From Vespula vulgaris (Eukaryota > Arthropoda > Insecta > Hymenoptera > Vespidae): a DNA stretch of 64,000 bases. Positions 37,401-51,043 of the stretch are shown in pieces. The number at the start of each line of letters is the position of its first letter. Within the stretch, counting starts at the first letter, position 1. A model generated the notes under the pieces. That model saw only the letters and a list, made by a program, of their open reading frames with translations. It searched no databases and was not told the origin of the DNA. Where the stretch lies: contig NC_066595.1 in NCBI RefSeq assembly GCF_905475345.1, forward strand, positions 5,084,501 through 5,148,500, in the 5' to 3' direction. Position numbers and translations under genes: made by a program.

Positions 37401-40400
37401 AAGTTCCAATTGACTTTCTTAATATGTTCTGTGGGATTTACATCTCCAATGCTCTTTGATGAAAAGAGGCATCCATATCATTTGATGCTTCAAAAGTTTG
37501 TGCATTTGGGTGGACAAAATGCGTTTTTCTTGTAAGTATTACCAAGATACAAATGGAATACATATTATGTTGGCACAATGTAGTTACATATATAAATATA
37601 TATAAGACATTTAATAGTATAATTTTTATTTTATATTTATTTTATTTTATATTTCCAGAACTTTCCAATGGGCATTGTCAGGAGGAGGACAATTTCCATT
37701 ATCCGAAGGGTTAGAACATCCAAATTTACCTGATGGCACTGGAGAGTTTTTAGATGCTTGGCTTATGCTTCTTGAGAAAATGGTGAATCCTAAAGCAATT
37801 TTAGATTCTCCGCATGTAGTATCTTCTAAATGTACAGGAATGTATGATAGGTATGAAGTATTTGACCCAATAAAATACCTCACGGATATCCACAAGGTAA
37901 TAATCCGGAAATTATTATTTACAAATGTATATGTATTTCTTATGCTTTTATCGTGTAACGTTTGATTTATTACAGAAAGCTTTTAAAGCGGTGATGCTTA
38001 TGTGGGGTAAAAAGCCATTAAAAAATTATGGAGCTCGTATGACAGAATCTATATTATCGATCTTGCGACATATATTACGCGGTGAAAAAATAATTAAGGT
38101 AAATAATGTATAATATTTAAGATCTTTTCGATGATTATTGTATTTAAATTATTAAATAAATTATTAATAAAATCCGCAGGAACGCTCTGAAAGAGAGAAA
38201 AATAACGAAGGTGTTTCGGCTAGTGGTAGTGGCAGTACTAGTTCCGTTGGTAGAAGCGGAGCAATATCAGATAGACGAGATGAACCAGAAGCAGATGTAA
38301 ATTTGGAACATTTGAGGCAATTGATGGACATGGGTTTCAGTAGAGCCCATTGCATTGAAGCTCTCTTACATACGATGACCGTTGAGCAAGCAACCGAATA
38401 TCTTCTGGCAAATCCTGCTACATTACGAAGACCAGTAAGATTTAACGTAACTTATTCGTTATATATTAATTCTGCGTACAGAATAAGAAACAAAAAGTTA
38501 TTCGTTTGTCACAAATCTTAAAAGAGCGATTGTTGTATGCGTTTGTACTTAGGATGCTCCATCAGGTGATCCAAATCGTGTTGTTACTATGGAATTAGAA
38601 TTAACCGAAGATGAAGACATTACGCAGGTTCTTGCTATGGCATTTGCCGATACCGACGCATTAAAAGCACCAGGACCGGAAGAACCAGATAGAGAGACAA
38701 CATTAACAGAGAGCATAGATGAATTTACTCGTAATGCGTTAGCACAATGTCTTAACCTTCTGGATCTTATGCCCGACACGGTATATAGAATTTGCGATTT
38801 ATTAGTAACTATTACAAAACGAAATGGGGATGAGTGGCGAGATAATATGTTACGGCAATTAATACGAGAGGTAATGTGTATATTTATATTATAATTCGTA
38901 GATTAATGATAAAGAATAATTATTTCTTTATATTTCTTTGTGGATTAAACTTCTAAATGATATTATAATAATTCAACAGATCGGTGACTTAGTCGATTAT
39001 TTGATCGATATTACTAAAAGTCAAGATGAAAATGCTGGAACGCGATTAGTAGAATGCGAGGAAGCAAATAAAGTGTCAAGACGTATCTATCTTTATACTT
39101 TATTTTTTGAGGTTGGTATACAAAAGTATCGATTTACTTAATTTTATTCTATTTACCTTTGTCTGCATTCTTTATTTGCTTTCTTTCTATATTTAAATTA
39201 TTATAGGGTACCTTTCAAGAAATGCGGGTACCTTGTGCCCGAATTGTCGAGGAGTGTGTTATGTTAGACAAACTTGTGAAATTACTTGTTATGAGCGAAG
39301 GACCGCTTACTGCTAATAAGAATAAGATCGTAAAAGAAAGTAAGGATGGAACAGTCTGTGTAAAGACTCCTAAATGGCTTGCACCTTTATTATTACTTAT
39401 AGACCGTTTAGAGAAGGTTGGAACTCTCACAAAAAGAAAACAACTAATGCATAAAGTAAGTAAACGATACAATACAATGGGAAGTAATTAATACAAGGAA
39501 ATATCTCTAATTGGATGCTTCACCAGGTCACAAATTGTATGTGGAAATGGTTCGATTTAAGTACTGGAAAATGGACTCTTTATTCACCAATGAATAATAG
39601 AATTATTAATGAGGCATACTGGGCAGGAGAGCCCAATGTGCGTATAACATGTAGCAGACGTCGTTATTTAATAACATTTTCATGTATGACTCAAGTAAAC
39701 GAGGAAAGTGACAATAGGAGACCAATTACGATGGGTTTTAACTTCAATAGTGGTACAAACGAAGATGGTGGTTCTGGTTCTGATTCTAATATGGATACCG
39801 ATGATAGTCCAGTCGAGGAAAAACGAAACGCTGTAGTACAAGGTTTAGATCCTAGTATAGCACCAAGTATCGTACGGTAAATTCAATCTTCTTGTTTTGA
39901 TTAGTAATTTTATTAACAAAATAGGGATATTGCAAAATATTCATTTATTATTTATGTTTTTAGCGCGTGTGTAAAATTATTAGCTATCCCGGTTGATCGC
40001 GATACACTCCATGCCTTGATGAAAGTATGTTTGCGTTTAACGAGGGATTATAAAAATGCAGAAGTATTTGCACGTGAGGGCGGTGTAAAATTGCTTCTTG
40101 AAATGACTCAGTCCAGTACCTTTATCGGATGTATTAATCTAAGTACACTCCTTATAAGACATACGTTAGAAGAGCCACGTATTCTACGTCTTGCTATGGA
40201 GAAGGTATTACTTTAATAATTTCCGCGACGATCATAAGCGAAGTGGTATTGGATATTATAAAACACATTAAGGAATTCGAGATTAATTCTGATTTTATTA
40301 TTTCTAATTAGGTCATACGCACGCGCACGCAAAGTAATATTCCTCCTGCATACAAAGAGATTTTGTTTATGACTCGACAAATTAGCAGTGCAGTATGTCG

Positions 40401-43400
40401 CAATCCTGAAGTTTACAGAGAAGTTTGTGAAAATATTCTTAGAGTTGATATTAACGTATTAAAAAGTGAGTATCTGACTTATAATTGGAAAGATGCAAGA
40501 TGAGAAGCAATTATACTTAAAATGTGTATATTTATACATACATATTATTGTAGGGGATGACATTGATAGCAGATTAGTCGTCAAAGCCTTGCCTCCTACT
40601 CATTCTCCAGCCTTACCAATGGTAGAAGAAGTTTCTATCGGCGTTGTTCGTGATTTATTAAATGCATTAATCAAACCGGTGCCTATACTACCTGATGATG
40701 GATCTGTAACACCGACGGGAAGTCCAGAAAAAAAGACAACACATTCAACCTCTGCAACTGGCAATGCATCTTCGTCATCTTCAAGACGCGATGTACTTAG
40801 AAATAATGCGATGTCTACGAATGATCCTCTAGATGATGATGATCAAGTATCTCAAATTATTCCTCTTAAAATATATACGGATGTGAGCAGTAATGGTAAA
40901 GCAGAATCAGAAGAAGCGAAAAAGCCATTATTGGCAAAGTCTGCAATATTAAAGACATTAGCCGATGCAGTTCGATCCTATGGTGCAATTGTTAGTCTTA
41001 TTACTGAACACACATATAGAGCAGGCCAGAGTGAATTAGTGACGGAAGATACCACAGCTCTTGCATTTCTGCTTGATAAACTTTTGCCGATGTTACCAGA
41101 AAACTCCAGTGATCGTCAATGTAATAATATGGCACGTACGCTAATAGCTGCTATAGCATCGTGTAATCATTCACCGGATGTGCAGACGACATTAGTAACT
41201 GAAGTTAAAGCGGCATTGACACGAACATTAGCACTTCCAGAGAGTGCGGAAAAACATGCACAATTGCAGTTATTAATTGGTTTGATTTCCACTATGATTG
41301 ATAGTTGTCCACTTACATCACACGCACAACTAAGAGCATCTTTGAAAATTCATCAATATAATAATGTTAATTATATTGTCAGAATTATGCTTAAAAAGGG
41401 TATTATAACTGACTTAGCTAAAATTCCACATAGTCTTGATCTTTCGAGTCCACATATGGCTGGAACTATAAATGCTGCTTTGAAACCTCTTGAAACATTA
41501 TCTCGAATTATTAATCAACCAATGCCTGGAGGTATTAATAAATTCACGAAGCCGAAAAATAGAACCGTTCATGAAGAACCGATAGGAGAGCAAACTGGTA
41601 CTACGACTTCGGAAACTACTCATGCTGTCGGCGAGGAAACTATTGAGGATGCGGAAAACACCGAGCATGACATTTCAGTGACAGCAGAAAGTTTAGAACC
41701 AACATCTGAGAGTCACGTACATGAAGTAGGAGATGAAGCTGCCTTAGAAGACATCATGGATCAACTTCTTGAAAGGTAATAATACATAAATAATTAATTT
41801 TTAAATCAAACTACAAAAAATATTTTTGATTTTATTAAATTTCATTAAAATATATGAATTCTTGATAATGTTGATATGGTTCAATATTTTTTGTACTTTA
41901 TTTTTAATTTCATATAAAAATGTAATTTTTGAATCATTAATTTTCAAATGATTTATTGTATGAATAACTAAGAACTCAGATATGAGCGCAATAGTTGTGC
42001 AATGCTTATAATCAAGCAGTGTGCTATTTTCCAGAGATGGTTCTACCGTGGCAGAAGAACAATCGTCTCGGTCACATCGGCCAATGGATATTGACGATGA
42101 AAGTTTAGCGATGCGTGATCCAGAAGGAGACTTCGATCCAACACGTGACACCACCGTAAGAGTAACATCGCTTTTCTTTTTTCTCTTCTATTATTCTGTT
42201 CTTGTGTTCTTTTTAATAATTTTATTTTATTTTTATAGGAAGATCTAATGAGCTCTGATTCGGATTCAGACAGTAATCAATCAGATGATAATGAAGACGA
42301 AGTTCAAGATGACGAAGACGAAGAGGAAGAGGAGGAAGATGAAGGTAACAGTAGAAACATCTTATTAATTGTTATTCCATATTATCTGTAGTTTCAGAAT
42401 ATGACTAATAATTTGTATAAAAGGTTTCAGTGTAGTTTAATATTTTTATCTATAACAAACATGTAGATTACAATAGAAATATAGATAACGATTTATTTAT
42501 CCAGGTGAGGAGAATGAAGAAGAAGAAGAGGAAGAAGAAGAAGGTTCGTCAAACTATGAGGAAGATGGAATAGAATTTTATGAGGATGTTGGAGAAGCTA
42601 GTGGTGTCTTTCGTATGTTTCCATCTGCAGAACGTGATGGTGGCAATGTTGTTATGATACAGCATAATATCGATAATCAAGACAATGTAAATACAGTCTC
42701 ATCTACACCTATTTCAACTCGACCTGGTCTATCGTGGAATACAAGCTTCCCTCTACCACTTGGTTTATTTGAAGAACCACCTTCTTTTTCTGAAGGAAAT
42801 GGTAAATACAAAAGATTTCAAATATAAATTATATCGAATTTTTAATCTGCAAATTTTTGCATTTGTAGAAGGTATGTTATATTTACGTATATACTTGTCT
42901 CATAAGAAGATATTTATTTTAATTCTAGGTATTAGTTCACATCCTATATTAATAGCTCAAGGTAGTTTTGATAGTGGAAATCCAAGAGCTCAACGAGTGC
43001 TTCGCCATCGACGATATCAATATTTACAACTATCTAATTCTCGCAATCCAAATCCACCTGTAATATTACAAAGGTACGTACTTTAGTAACCTTCAGTATT
43101 GTTTAATAATTTTTCCTTTTTTCTTTTGACTTGATTTTTTTTCTTTTTTATTTTCAGACTTTTAGGTCCAACTGCACAGAGTCTTCCTTTATCAGCTAGT
43201 CAAGTTTTAGCTTCTAGCTTTAGGGACACACGTGTTGTTGTAATGGATAATGGCCTTGGAATATTTACAAATCAAGAAGAAGAACAAATTGATTTTGTAG
43301 TAAGTAAATAAAACTTATTATAGTATCTTATTAAACGTACTTGAAAAATAATTTTATTATTAGTATAGTATAGTATAATTCATAAGTGTAATTTTATTAT

Positions 43401-46400
43401 TAATGACAATAAATTTATAGGATCAATCGGGTTACTTGTTTGGACCAAGTTTGGCTGCAACCTTAAATAACATTCCAACTGCATTACATTGGTGGATCGA
43501 AGAAAGCAAACTATTAGATGGAGATTCACAGCCCGATTGTTGTGTTGGTGAGAATTGTTAAAATATGGAAATATATCAATCATTTTTATATAAATTTGTA
43601 ATATATCTGTAACATTTCATTTTCCATGAAAAAAAGGTGTTGTACACAAAATGATTCCTAGTCTTGAGAAACACAGAAATGCTGAATTAGCTGAAAGAAA
43701 AGAAAAACGTAAGAAGCAGCATGGTTCAGAAAGGGAAACTGAGAGAGATGGAAAAGAAGAAAAGGACAGTACAAAAAATGTTGAATGTAAGTGCGAATGG
43801 AATGAATTAATATAACAAAATTCTTTATACAAGGTATAATGTTAATAAGTATGTTTAATCTTTAGCGGGCCCATCAACAACAATTTCAATAGAAGAAGAA
43901 AGAAACTTGGCATTATCTCAAAGAGATGACACGATAGTTATTACAGCTCCTGAACCTCACGCTGAACCTATAAGGCAGGAATGTATACCTGATGAAGATA
44001 TCATTGGTAATTGTATATAGAACAATATTATGTGTACTTTATATTAAGTATTTTTATCATTTAATGTTGGTTATTATGTTTACTTAGATGTAACTGGAGA
44101 AATGGAAGTGACAGTCCAGGATGATGAAGAACGACCACGTCCTCCTCCACCGCCAGAAGAACAATCTACAAATACTAGGCAACCCCGGATTGATTGGACT
44201 CCTAGATTAGAGCTCGCTGAAAGTATCGTTGATTCTGTACTTGCTCCTTGTGCTTCTGAAGTTTCGAGACTAAGTAAATATATAATGTTCATTGTTAGTT
44301 TGTAATATACAATGGTTATAATTAGAAATTTTGCCTGAGAATTTCATTTATATATTATTTTATGAAATAGGACAATCGGAACATACTACCGAAACATCAA
44401 ATGAAATGCCGGATTGTACATCTACACCGATTCTAGTAGATTTTAGTCAAGAGGTCAATGAAGATCTTTCAAGAGAGAGTAGTGATTCGGCTGATTGGAT
44501 CAGACGTCTATTAACTGATGATAGTCAATCTGGTGTAGAACGAAAGTAAGTAAAGTTATTAATAATTGATAGCGGTTAAAGAATACAATTAAATTATTCT
44601 AATTTTATTATATTTTTCATATATATAATAATAATGCGTACTATTTCGATACATGAATGTTATTAATTTATTCAGTGCAAATATCGTCGGCCAAGATCCA
44701 ACGTCTTCGACATCTGAAAATGCACATCCAGAAACATCGAGTCAACAACAGCAATCACAACAGCCATCTCAAGAACAACAGTTACCAGATGGTGTAGATC
44801 CATCCTTTTTAGCTGCCTTACCAGAGGACATGCGTGATGAAGTCATAGCGGAACAACTGAGGTATGTTAAAATCAATGATTTGTAAATTATATGAATATT
44901 ACGGGCAAAAATAGCAGTATCACATATAATTTATTATTATACAGACTTCAGCGCATAAGGCAACGCGCTCAAGCTACAGCAGCCGAAGAACTTACGGGAC
45001 CGGTTGAAGTAAATCCAGAGTTTTTGGCCGCATTACCACCAGCCATTCAAGAAGAAGTTCTTGCCCAGCAAAGATTGGAACAACAAAGACATGCAGCTGC
45101 TTCTGCAAATCCGGAAGATCCGGTCGATGCTGCGGCATTCTTTCAAAATTTACAACCTTCCTTACGACAAGCTGTTAGTAAATTTTTTAACATCCAACAT
45201 TAATTCTTTTCTTAAATTTTGAATCTATGGCTACATCAATTGTTTTCTATTTCTTTATCCTTTCATAGATTCTTACGGATATGGAAGAATCGCAAATATC
45301 TGTTCTACCTCCAGATTTAGCACAAGAAGCTCAAAATTTGCGTAGAGAATGGGAAGCTCGTAATCGGCATATGATGCAGGAGAGATTCCTTAGTCATGTT
45401 AGTCAAGGCAATACAGCATTATCGAGCATATTGAGAAGTTCGGGTGGAGGTAATTATTATGCGCTTCTTAAAGAAATTATGCGCGTGTTAAAGAAGTTAA
45501 ATTAATAGAATATAACTTTAATAGGCAGAGGAGGTGGTACACGATATGCTATCCATGCAGTTCCACAGAGAGCTCAGTGGGGATCTTGGAATCCTCGTGG
45601 AGATACTGCTATAGCACATCAAGGAGCAGGTTTACGTTTGAGAGGAAGACAATTACTTGATCACGAATCGATGGCATGTTTGTTGGTCTTACTATTTGTC
45701 GATGAACCTAAAATTAATACTCTAAGACTTCACAGAGTGATCAGAAATCTCTGTTATCATGGCAGCACAAGAGAATGGGTAGTTAAAGCCTTACTTAGTA
45801 TCATGGAGAGAAGTAATGATGAAACTAGGGATATAATTACAGATTTCAGTGGAAAATTTAAAAGAAAAAGTTTGCTTCCTACCGCTTCAGATTATTGGTA
45901 AAGAAATTAAGTTGTTCTTTTTTTTTAGAATTTTTTTTAGTTTATATATATAATATACACACATTCTATAAAAATAAATAAATAAATTGAGAATGCTATT
46001 ATTTTTAGGTATCCTAAAATTTTTGAACAGAGAAATAATACACAATCGTGGCTAAATATTAGTATGGATGCAGCTTTAGGATGTAGAGCAAATGTATTTC
46101 ATATTATCAGACATGGTGGTAAAAAGTCAGAAAGACAGGGTAGCATAATAGCTATTCATCCACAAGCTGCACCAACAGTTTGTAGGTTGGTATATAAAGA
46201 TTTTCTTTATTTGTATCTTGATAAAGTTATCCTTTCTAATGTTATTTTAATTCTATAGGCACACTTTAGAACTCCTAATCTCTTTAGCAAAAAGTTTTCC
46301 GGGATATTTTGTGCCAATAAAATCTAAAGAGTCAGAAGATAAAGATAACAGTAAGGAAAAAGATATAGGCAATAACAAAGATGAAACTATTTCGAAATCA

Positions 46401-49400
46401 AAGTCTGCATCAAAACCAGGCAAGAGCGATATTCCAGATTTTTGGGATATGCTACTAAAACTTGACTCTTGTGCTTCAAAGAAAGGAAAATCTGTTGCAA
46501 GAACTCATTCAAATTCAAATTTGGGAGTGGATTCGGAGCATACAATGACAACTTTTGAAGCATCTCCATTTGGTCAATTAATTTCAATGCTAAATTGGTC
46601 TGTTATTAAACGAAGCAGTCAATTAACTGACAAACTATTGCGGTTGCTTTCTCTGATCTCAATTGGATTGACAGAAGTAAATCTATATCGTCGACAAGAA
46701 GGTAATAAAAATAAAAAAACAGAATTAAATAAAGAACAGAGTGTTGCTGCGCCAGAAGGACATTTGAGATTAGCCGTACAAGTATTGACTAGTAAAAGTT
46801 GTTCCGAAGAAGGCTTAGAAGACGCAACGGCATTGTTGCTTAATTTATCACACTGCCCAGATCCAACTAGACAATTGGTATAGTATTGCTAAAGTATTAT
46901 ATATGATATATAATTCTGTGATTTTTTTTATGATTTTTTTTTTATGATTATTTTTTATGAATTTATTTAAAAATATGAAGTATTATATTTATTATTTATA
47001 AGAGATTAACTGTTTTTCTAATTTTCCTTTTTATTTTTCATTCTTTCGAATAGATACTGAATTTACTATTAGAAGGAGCGATGGAATTGGCAAACATGGT
47101 TTGTGAACACATCAGTGATTTAATGACAGAACTTAAAGTTTTAAATCGCGAATTGAGCAGAAGGAATTCTATTGAAGAACAACCATCGACCAGTTCTGGG
47201 GGAGGTGGACGTGGAATTCTTTTGGATAGGTAAGAATTAACTTACAATTTGCACATTGTTAGTTTCTGTTTTCTACACATTTGAAGATTAAAATCTGTAA
47301 TATCTCTTTAAAGATTTACCAATGAAAGCGTGGTTGTAACGGCACCAAGTAAAGTCAAAGCCGGAAGCGATCTCCAATTACCATCAATGGCTGCTCTTGT
47401 CAGTAAGACCTCTAGTCAGGCATTCTTTTTAAGAATACTTAAAGTTATTGTACAGATAAGGGAAGCTGTGCGTTTAGCAAGTACAAAGAAAGCAGGTATA
47501 TATTTAAAATATATTTATAACATTATTACAATTTATAATTGAAATTTTATCTTGTTTGTGACAAAATGTATCTTTCCTTTTTTTTTCTTTTTTATTCAGC
47601 AAACCAAGCACCTGCTCCTACTACGGACACGGCAACATCGAGTCAAATCTCAGGAACAGGTGATATATTGTATTTACTGTTGTTAGATTATCTATACATA
47701 ATTATTATTATTTAGTATTATTATATCATACTTTATGCCATGTTTCAGCCGATGATAATTCTTGTGCAGATGTTCCTATGGACACGGTGCAAAGTAATGC
47801 TGTTAATTCGGAAAATGCAAAGACAATTTGTCCACGTACTGGTAAGTTAGATAAAAATAGAATATATATACACCTACTAACGAATGAAAATTATGTACTT
47901 GTTTTTATCATAGATGATGAAAAATCACCACTTCCACATTTAAGTGAAAGTTTAGTGTTGGATCATTTATGGGAAACACTTAGTGCTTGTTTATTAGAAT
48001 TGGAATATACTCCAGACCATCATGCCGTCCTTGTTTTACAGGTAAGGCAATTATATTATTCAAGATAGTAAAATAAGGAGTTAACTTTCGCTAAGTCTAA
48101 TTTTTTAAAATGTTATGGATCGTAATAATATTTCTAAAAAACTATGACAATTTCATATTTTATTTATAGCCTGCCGTGGAAGCATTTTTCTTAGTCCACT
48201 CATCGTCTACTACATCTCGTGAACGACATCGCAATACTAACACGGAAAATCGTGAGGTCGTGCCAGATTTAGCACCAGTTTCACCAATATATTCCGATAA
48301 CGAAGGTACTTCTCAAACAGAAGCTGGTACCAATACTTCTTGGGATACAACTATTTCAGCGCAAAAAACTCTACCACCAGATCAATTAAAATTCTTGAAA
48401 TTTGCTGGTATGGTTTTTATTTATATTTATATATTTATATACGAAATTACGTATAAAAACTTGTCTTGTATTTGCTTTTTTTTCTTACATATTATATTAT
48501 TTTAGAAACGCACAGAACTGTACTGAATCAAATTCTACGACAAACAACCACCCATTTAGCCGATGGTCCATTTTCAGTGTTGGTTGATCATACAAGAGTA
48601 TTAGACTTTGATGTAAAGCGTAGATATTTCAGAACAGAATTGGAACGAATGGACGAAGGTATCCGTAGAGAAGAACTGGCAGTTCATGTGCGTAGAAGTC
48701 ATGTTTTCGAAGATTCATTTAGAGAACTTCATAGAAGAAATGCGGATGAATGGAAGAATCGCTTTTATATTGTTTTTGAAGGTAAATACGGAATAAATAA
48801 TTTTTTATTTTTAGTAATCTTGTTAATATCGATATATTGTCTGGGCATAGATAAGTTATCTGTCAAGGAATCGATCACAGCAATTATAAAAATAATGTTT
48901 TTATTGATTTGTTGAAGGAGAGGAAGGGCAAGATGCAGGAGGTTTACTGAGAGAATGGTATGTCATTATTTCGAGAGAAATCTTTAATCCCATGTATGCT
49001 CTCTTTACTGTTAGTCCTGGAGATCGGGTTACATATATGATCAATTCATCTTCTCATTGTAATCCCAATCATTTATGTTATTATAAATTTGTTGGACGGG
49101 TTATTGGTAAGTATTAATGTTTATTGTTATCTATTTTGTTTATGATTACAGGAAAATAATGAAATGTTTCTTTTAACAGCTAAAGCTATTTACGATAATA
49201 AATTATTGGAATGTTACTTTACACGTAGTTTTTATAAACATATACTTGGAATCCTTGTAAAACATACCGATATGGAAAGTGAAGATTACAGTTTTTACAA
49301 GGGGCTCGTTTATCTCACGGAGCACACTATTTCTGATCTTGGTTATGAATTGACATTCTCAACGGAGGTAAATAAATTGATATTCAAAATTTATTTTTAT

Positions 49401-50442
49401 AGACTTAAATGAATATTTAATCTTCAAATGTATAAAAATCACAAAATTTTGTTAGGTAAATGAATTTGGTGTTAATGATGTTCGAGATTTAATACCAAAT
49501 GGCCGTAACATAATTGTTACAGAGGAAACAAAACTTGAATATATTAGGCTAGTATGTCAAATGAAAATGACTGGAGCAATTCGTAAACAGTGAGTACAAG
49601 TACAGAAATCTTCGTTAATGGATTTAATAATTATATATTGTTATTTGTAACGATATTATAAAAAATTATTTTTGTTATTTGTACATTATTTTGTACATTA
49701 TATTTTTTGTAGATTAAATGCGTTCCTGGAAGGCTTTTATGATATTATACCGAAGAGACTGATTTCCATATTTAATGAACAGGAACTGGAATTATTAATC
49801 AGTGGATTGCCTAATGTAGATATTGAAGATTTGAAAGCAAACACTGAATACCATAAATACAGTGCGACGTCACTGCAGGTATACTATCTTTAATAATATA
49901 AAATCATTCATATAATAGTTGATTTGTAGCAGTCTCTTATATTTAGAATCAATGAATGTGTTTTAACTTTAGATCATTTAAAATAAAAATAAAATTGTTT
50001 AACAGATCCAATGGTTTTGGCGTGCATTACGAGGATTCGATCAAGCCGATAGAGCAAAATTTTTACAGTTTGTTACTGGAACTTCTAAAGTACCTCTGCA
50101 AGGTTTTGCTGCATTAGAAGGAATGAATGGTGTACAAAAGTTCCAAATTCATCGAGAGGACAGATCAACAGATAGATTACCATCCGCTCATACATGGTTA
50201 GTACTCGATTACATGATTATGTAATCGCCAAAAGAAATTTTAGGATTTATCCTATACCACAATACCGTATATTTTTGTACATGATAGTATGCTGCATGCG
50301 TATTCTTCAATTATTTATTTATAAATTCTTCAATTATAGTTTCAATCAATTGGATTTGCCAGTGTATGAAACATACGACAAATTACGCACGAATTTACTC
50401 AAGGCAATTCACGAATGCAGTGAAGGATTTGGATTTGCATAA
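31162..50442 (+). CDS. HUWE1: HUWE1 giant HECT E3 ubiquitin ligase, about 50 exons
   Basis: The first coding exon (31162-31206) begins MKIDRSRLKK, as in human HUWE1 (MKVDRTKLKK). Roughly 53 exons follow, joined by mostly short introns, for an estimated 4,150 residues (human 4,374). In order: the N-terminal armadillo-like DUF908/DUF913 region (31564-36356), UBA (38297-38420), WWE (from 39527), a long disordered acidic region (42035-44545), ubiquitin-binding UBM repeats (LAALPEDMRDEV, LAALPPAIQEEV), and the HECT domain. HUWE1 tags many substrates, among them Mcl-1, p53, histones and ribosomal proteins in mammals, and its ring-shaped scaffold feeds them to the HECT. The catalytic cysteine (AHTCFNQLDLP) and the last residues GFGFA are intact. 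The reading frame shows no break in the exons followed. It shares a promoter region with RBM39. Confidence 0.97.
32141..32231. repeat. (GAT)n/(AAT)n microsatellite in HUWE1 intron
   Basis: Mixed AAT and GAT trinucleotides fill the short intron before the fourth coding exon of HUWE1. Confidence 0.9.
36357..37244 (+). other. Longest internal HUWE1 intron
   Basis: At about 890 bases this intron is several times longer than its neighbours. It includes a near-perfect inverted repeat (about 36990-37032, arms AATCATAATTAA and TTAAATTATGATT) but no recognisable transposon or RNA. Confidence 0.45.
38297..38420 (+). other. UBA domain of HUWE1
   Basis: The segment encodes LRQLMDMGFSRAHCIEALLH and the following helix to LLANPAT. 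It has the MGF loop typical of ubiquitin-associated domains, with three predicted helices. Confidence 0.9.
39527..39720 (+). other. WWE domain of HUWE1
   Basis: An exon-start WWE domain: W-K-W-F-D, then GKWTLYSPMNNRIINEAYW, then RRRYLITFSCMTQ. WWE folds bind poly-ADP-ribose in several ligases; in HUWE1 it is part of the substrate ring. Confidence 0.9.
48570..50442 (+). other. HECT catalytic domain of HUWE1
   Basis: Exons from 48570 onward encode the HECT N-lobe (FSVLVDHTRVLDFDVKRRYF, EGEEGQDAGGLLREWYVII) and C-lobe (FVTGTSKVPLQGF, then the AHTCFNQLDLP active site). The cysteine codon is split TG|T between the exons ending at 50196 and starting at 50340. Confidence 0.97.
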
Positions 50443-51011
50443 AGTGTAATTTGAATACTGTTTTTACATATTATAAAACTTCATCGTAAATGTGTTGCCC
50501 TGCCTATCTACGATATATTATAGAACACGGCCCTTATAATTACTGGCTTATTATTAAATCGGAGATATCCTAAGCAATCATGCTTAATCTTCGTTCAAGA
50601 TCTACTGATGAGACCTATACATCAACGTATATATAAGATACACACGTATGTATATACGTATAATTATCACGATGTAATTATTGAGAATAATTTTCAATTA
50701 TATCCGCTACTAAAGTTTATTTCGTTGAGAAAGATCTTGAGGAAGATGCTGAGCTTTACAATAATTTCCAACAAAACGTAATATAGGAAATTTAACTAAG
50801 TTATATGGGTAAGATAAATGTAAGGTTCATATTTAAGTAGTAGGAAGTTTAATTTCTCATAAGGAATACATAGGGTGTAAAATGTAATATATTGCACTTC
50901 AACTGATTGGCGATACGTTGTAACCGGTTCGATAGTTTATATGGAAATAATACCATGGATACTGCTGGGGAGAAAATGTAGCGTTTAAAAGCGAAACGTT
51001 GTAAGAGAGCA

Positions 51012-51043
<32 letters not shown>

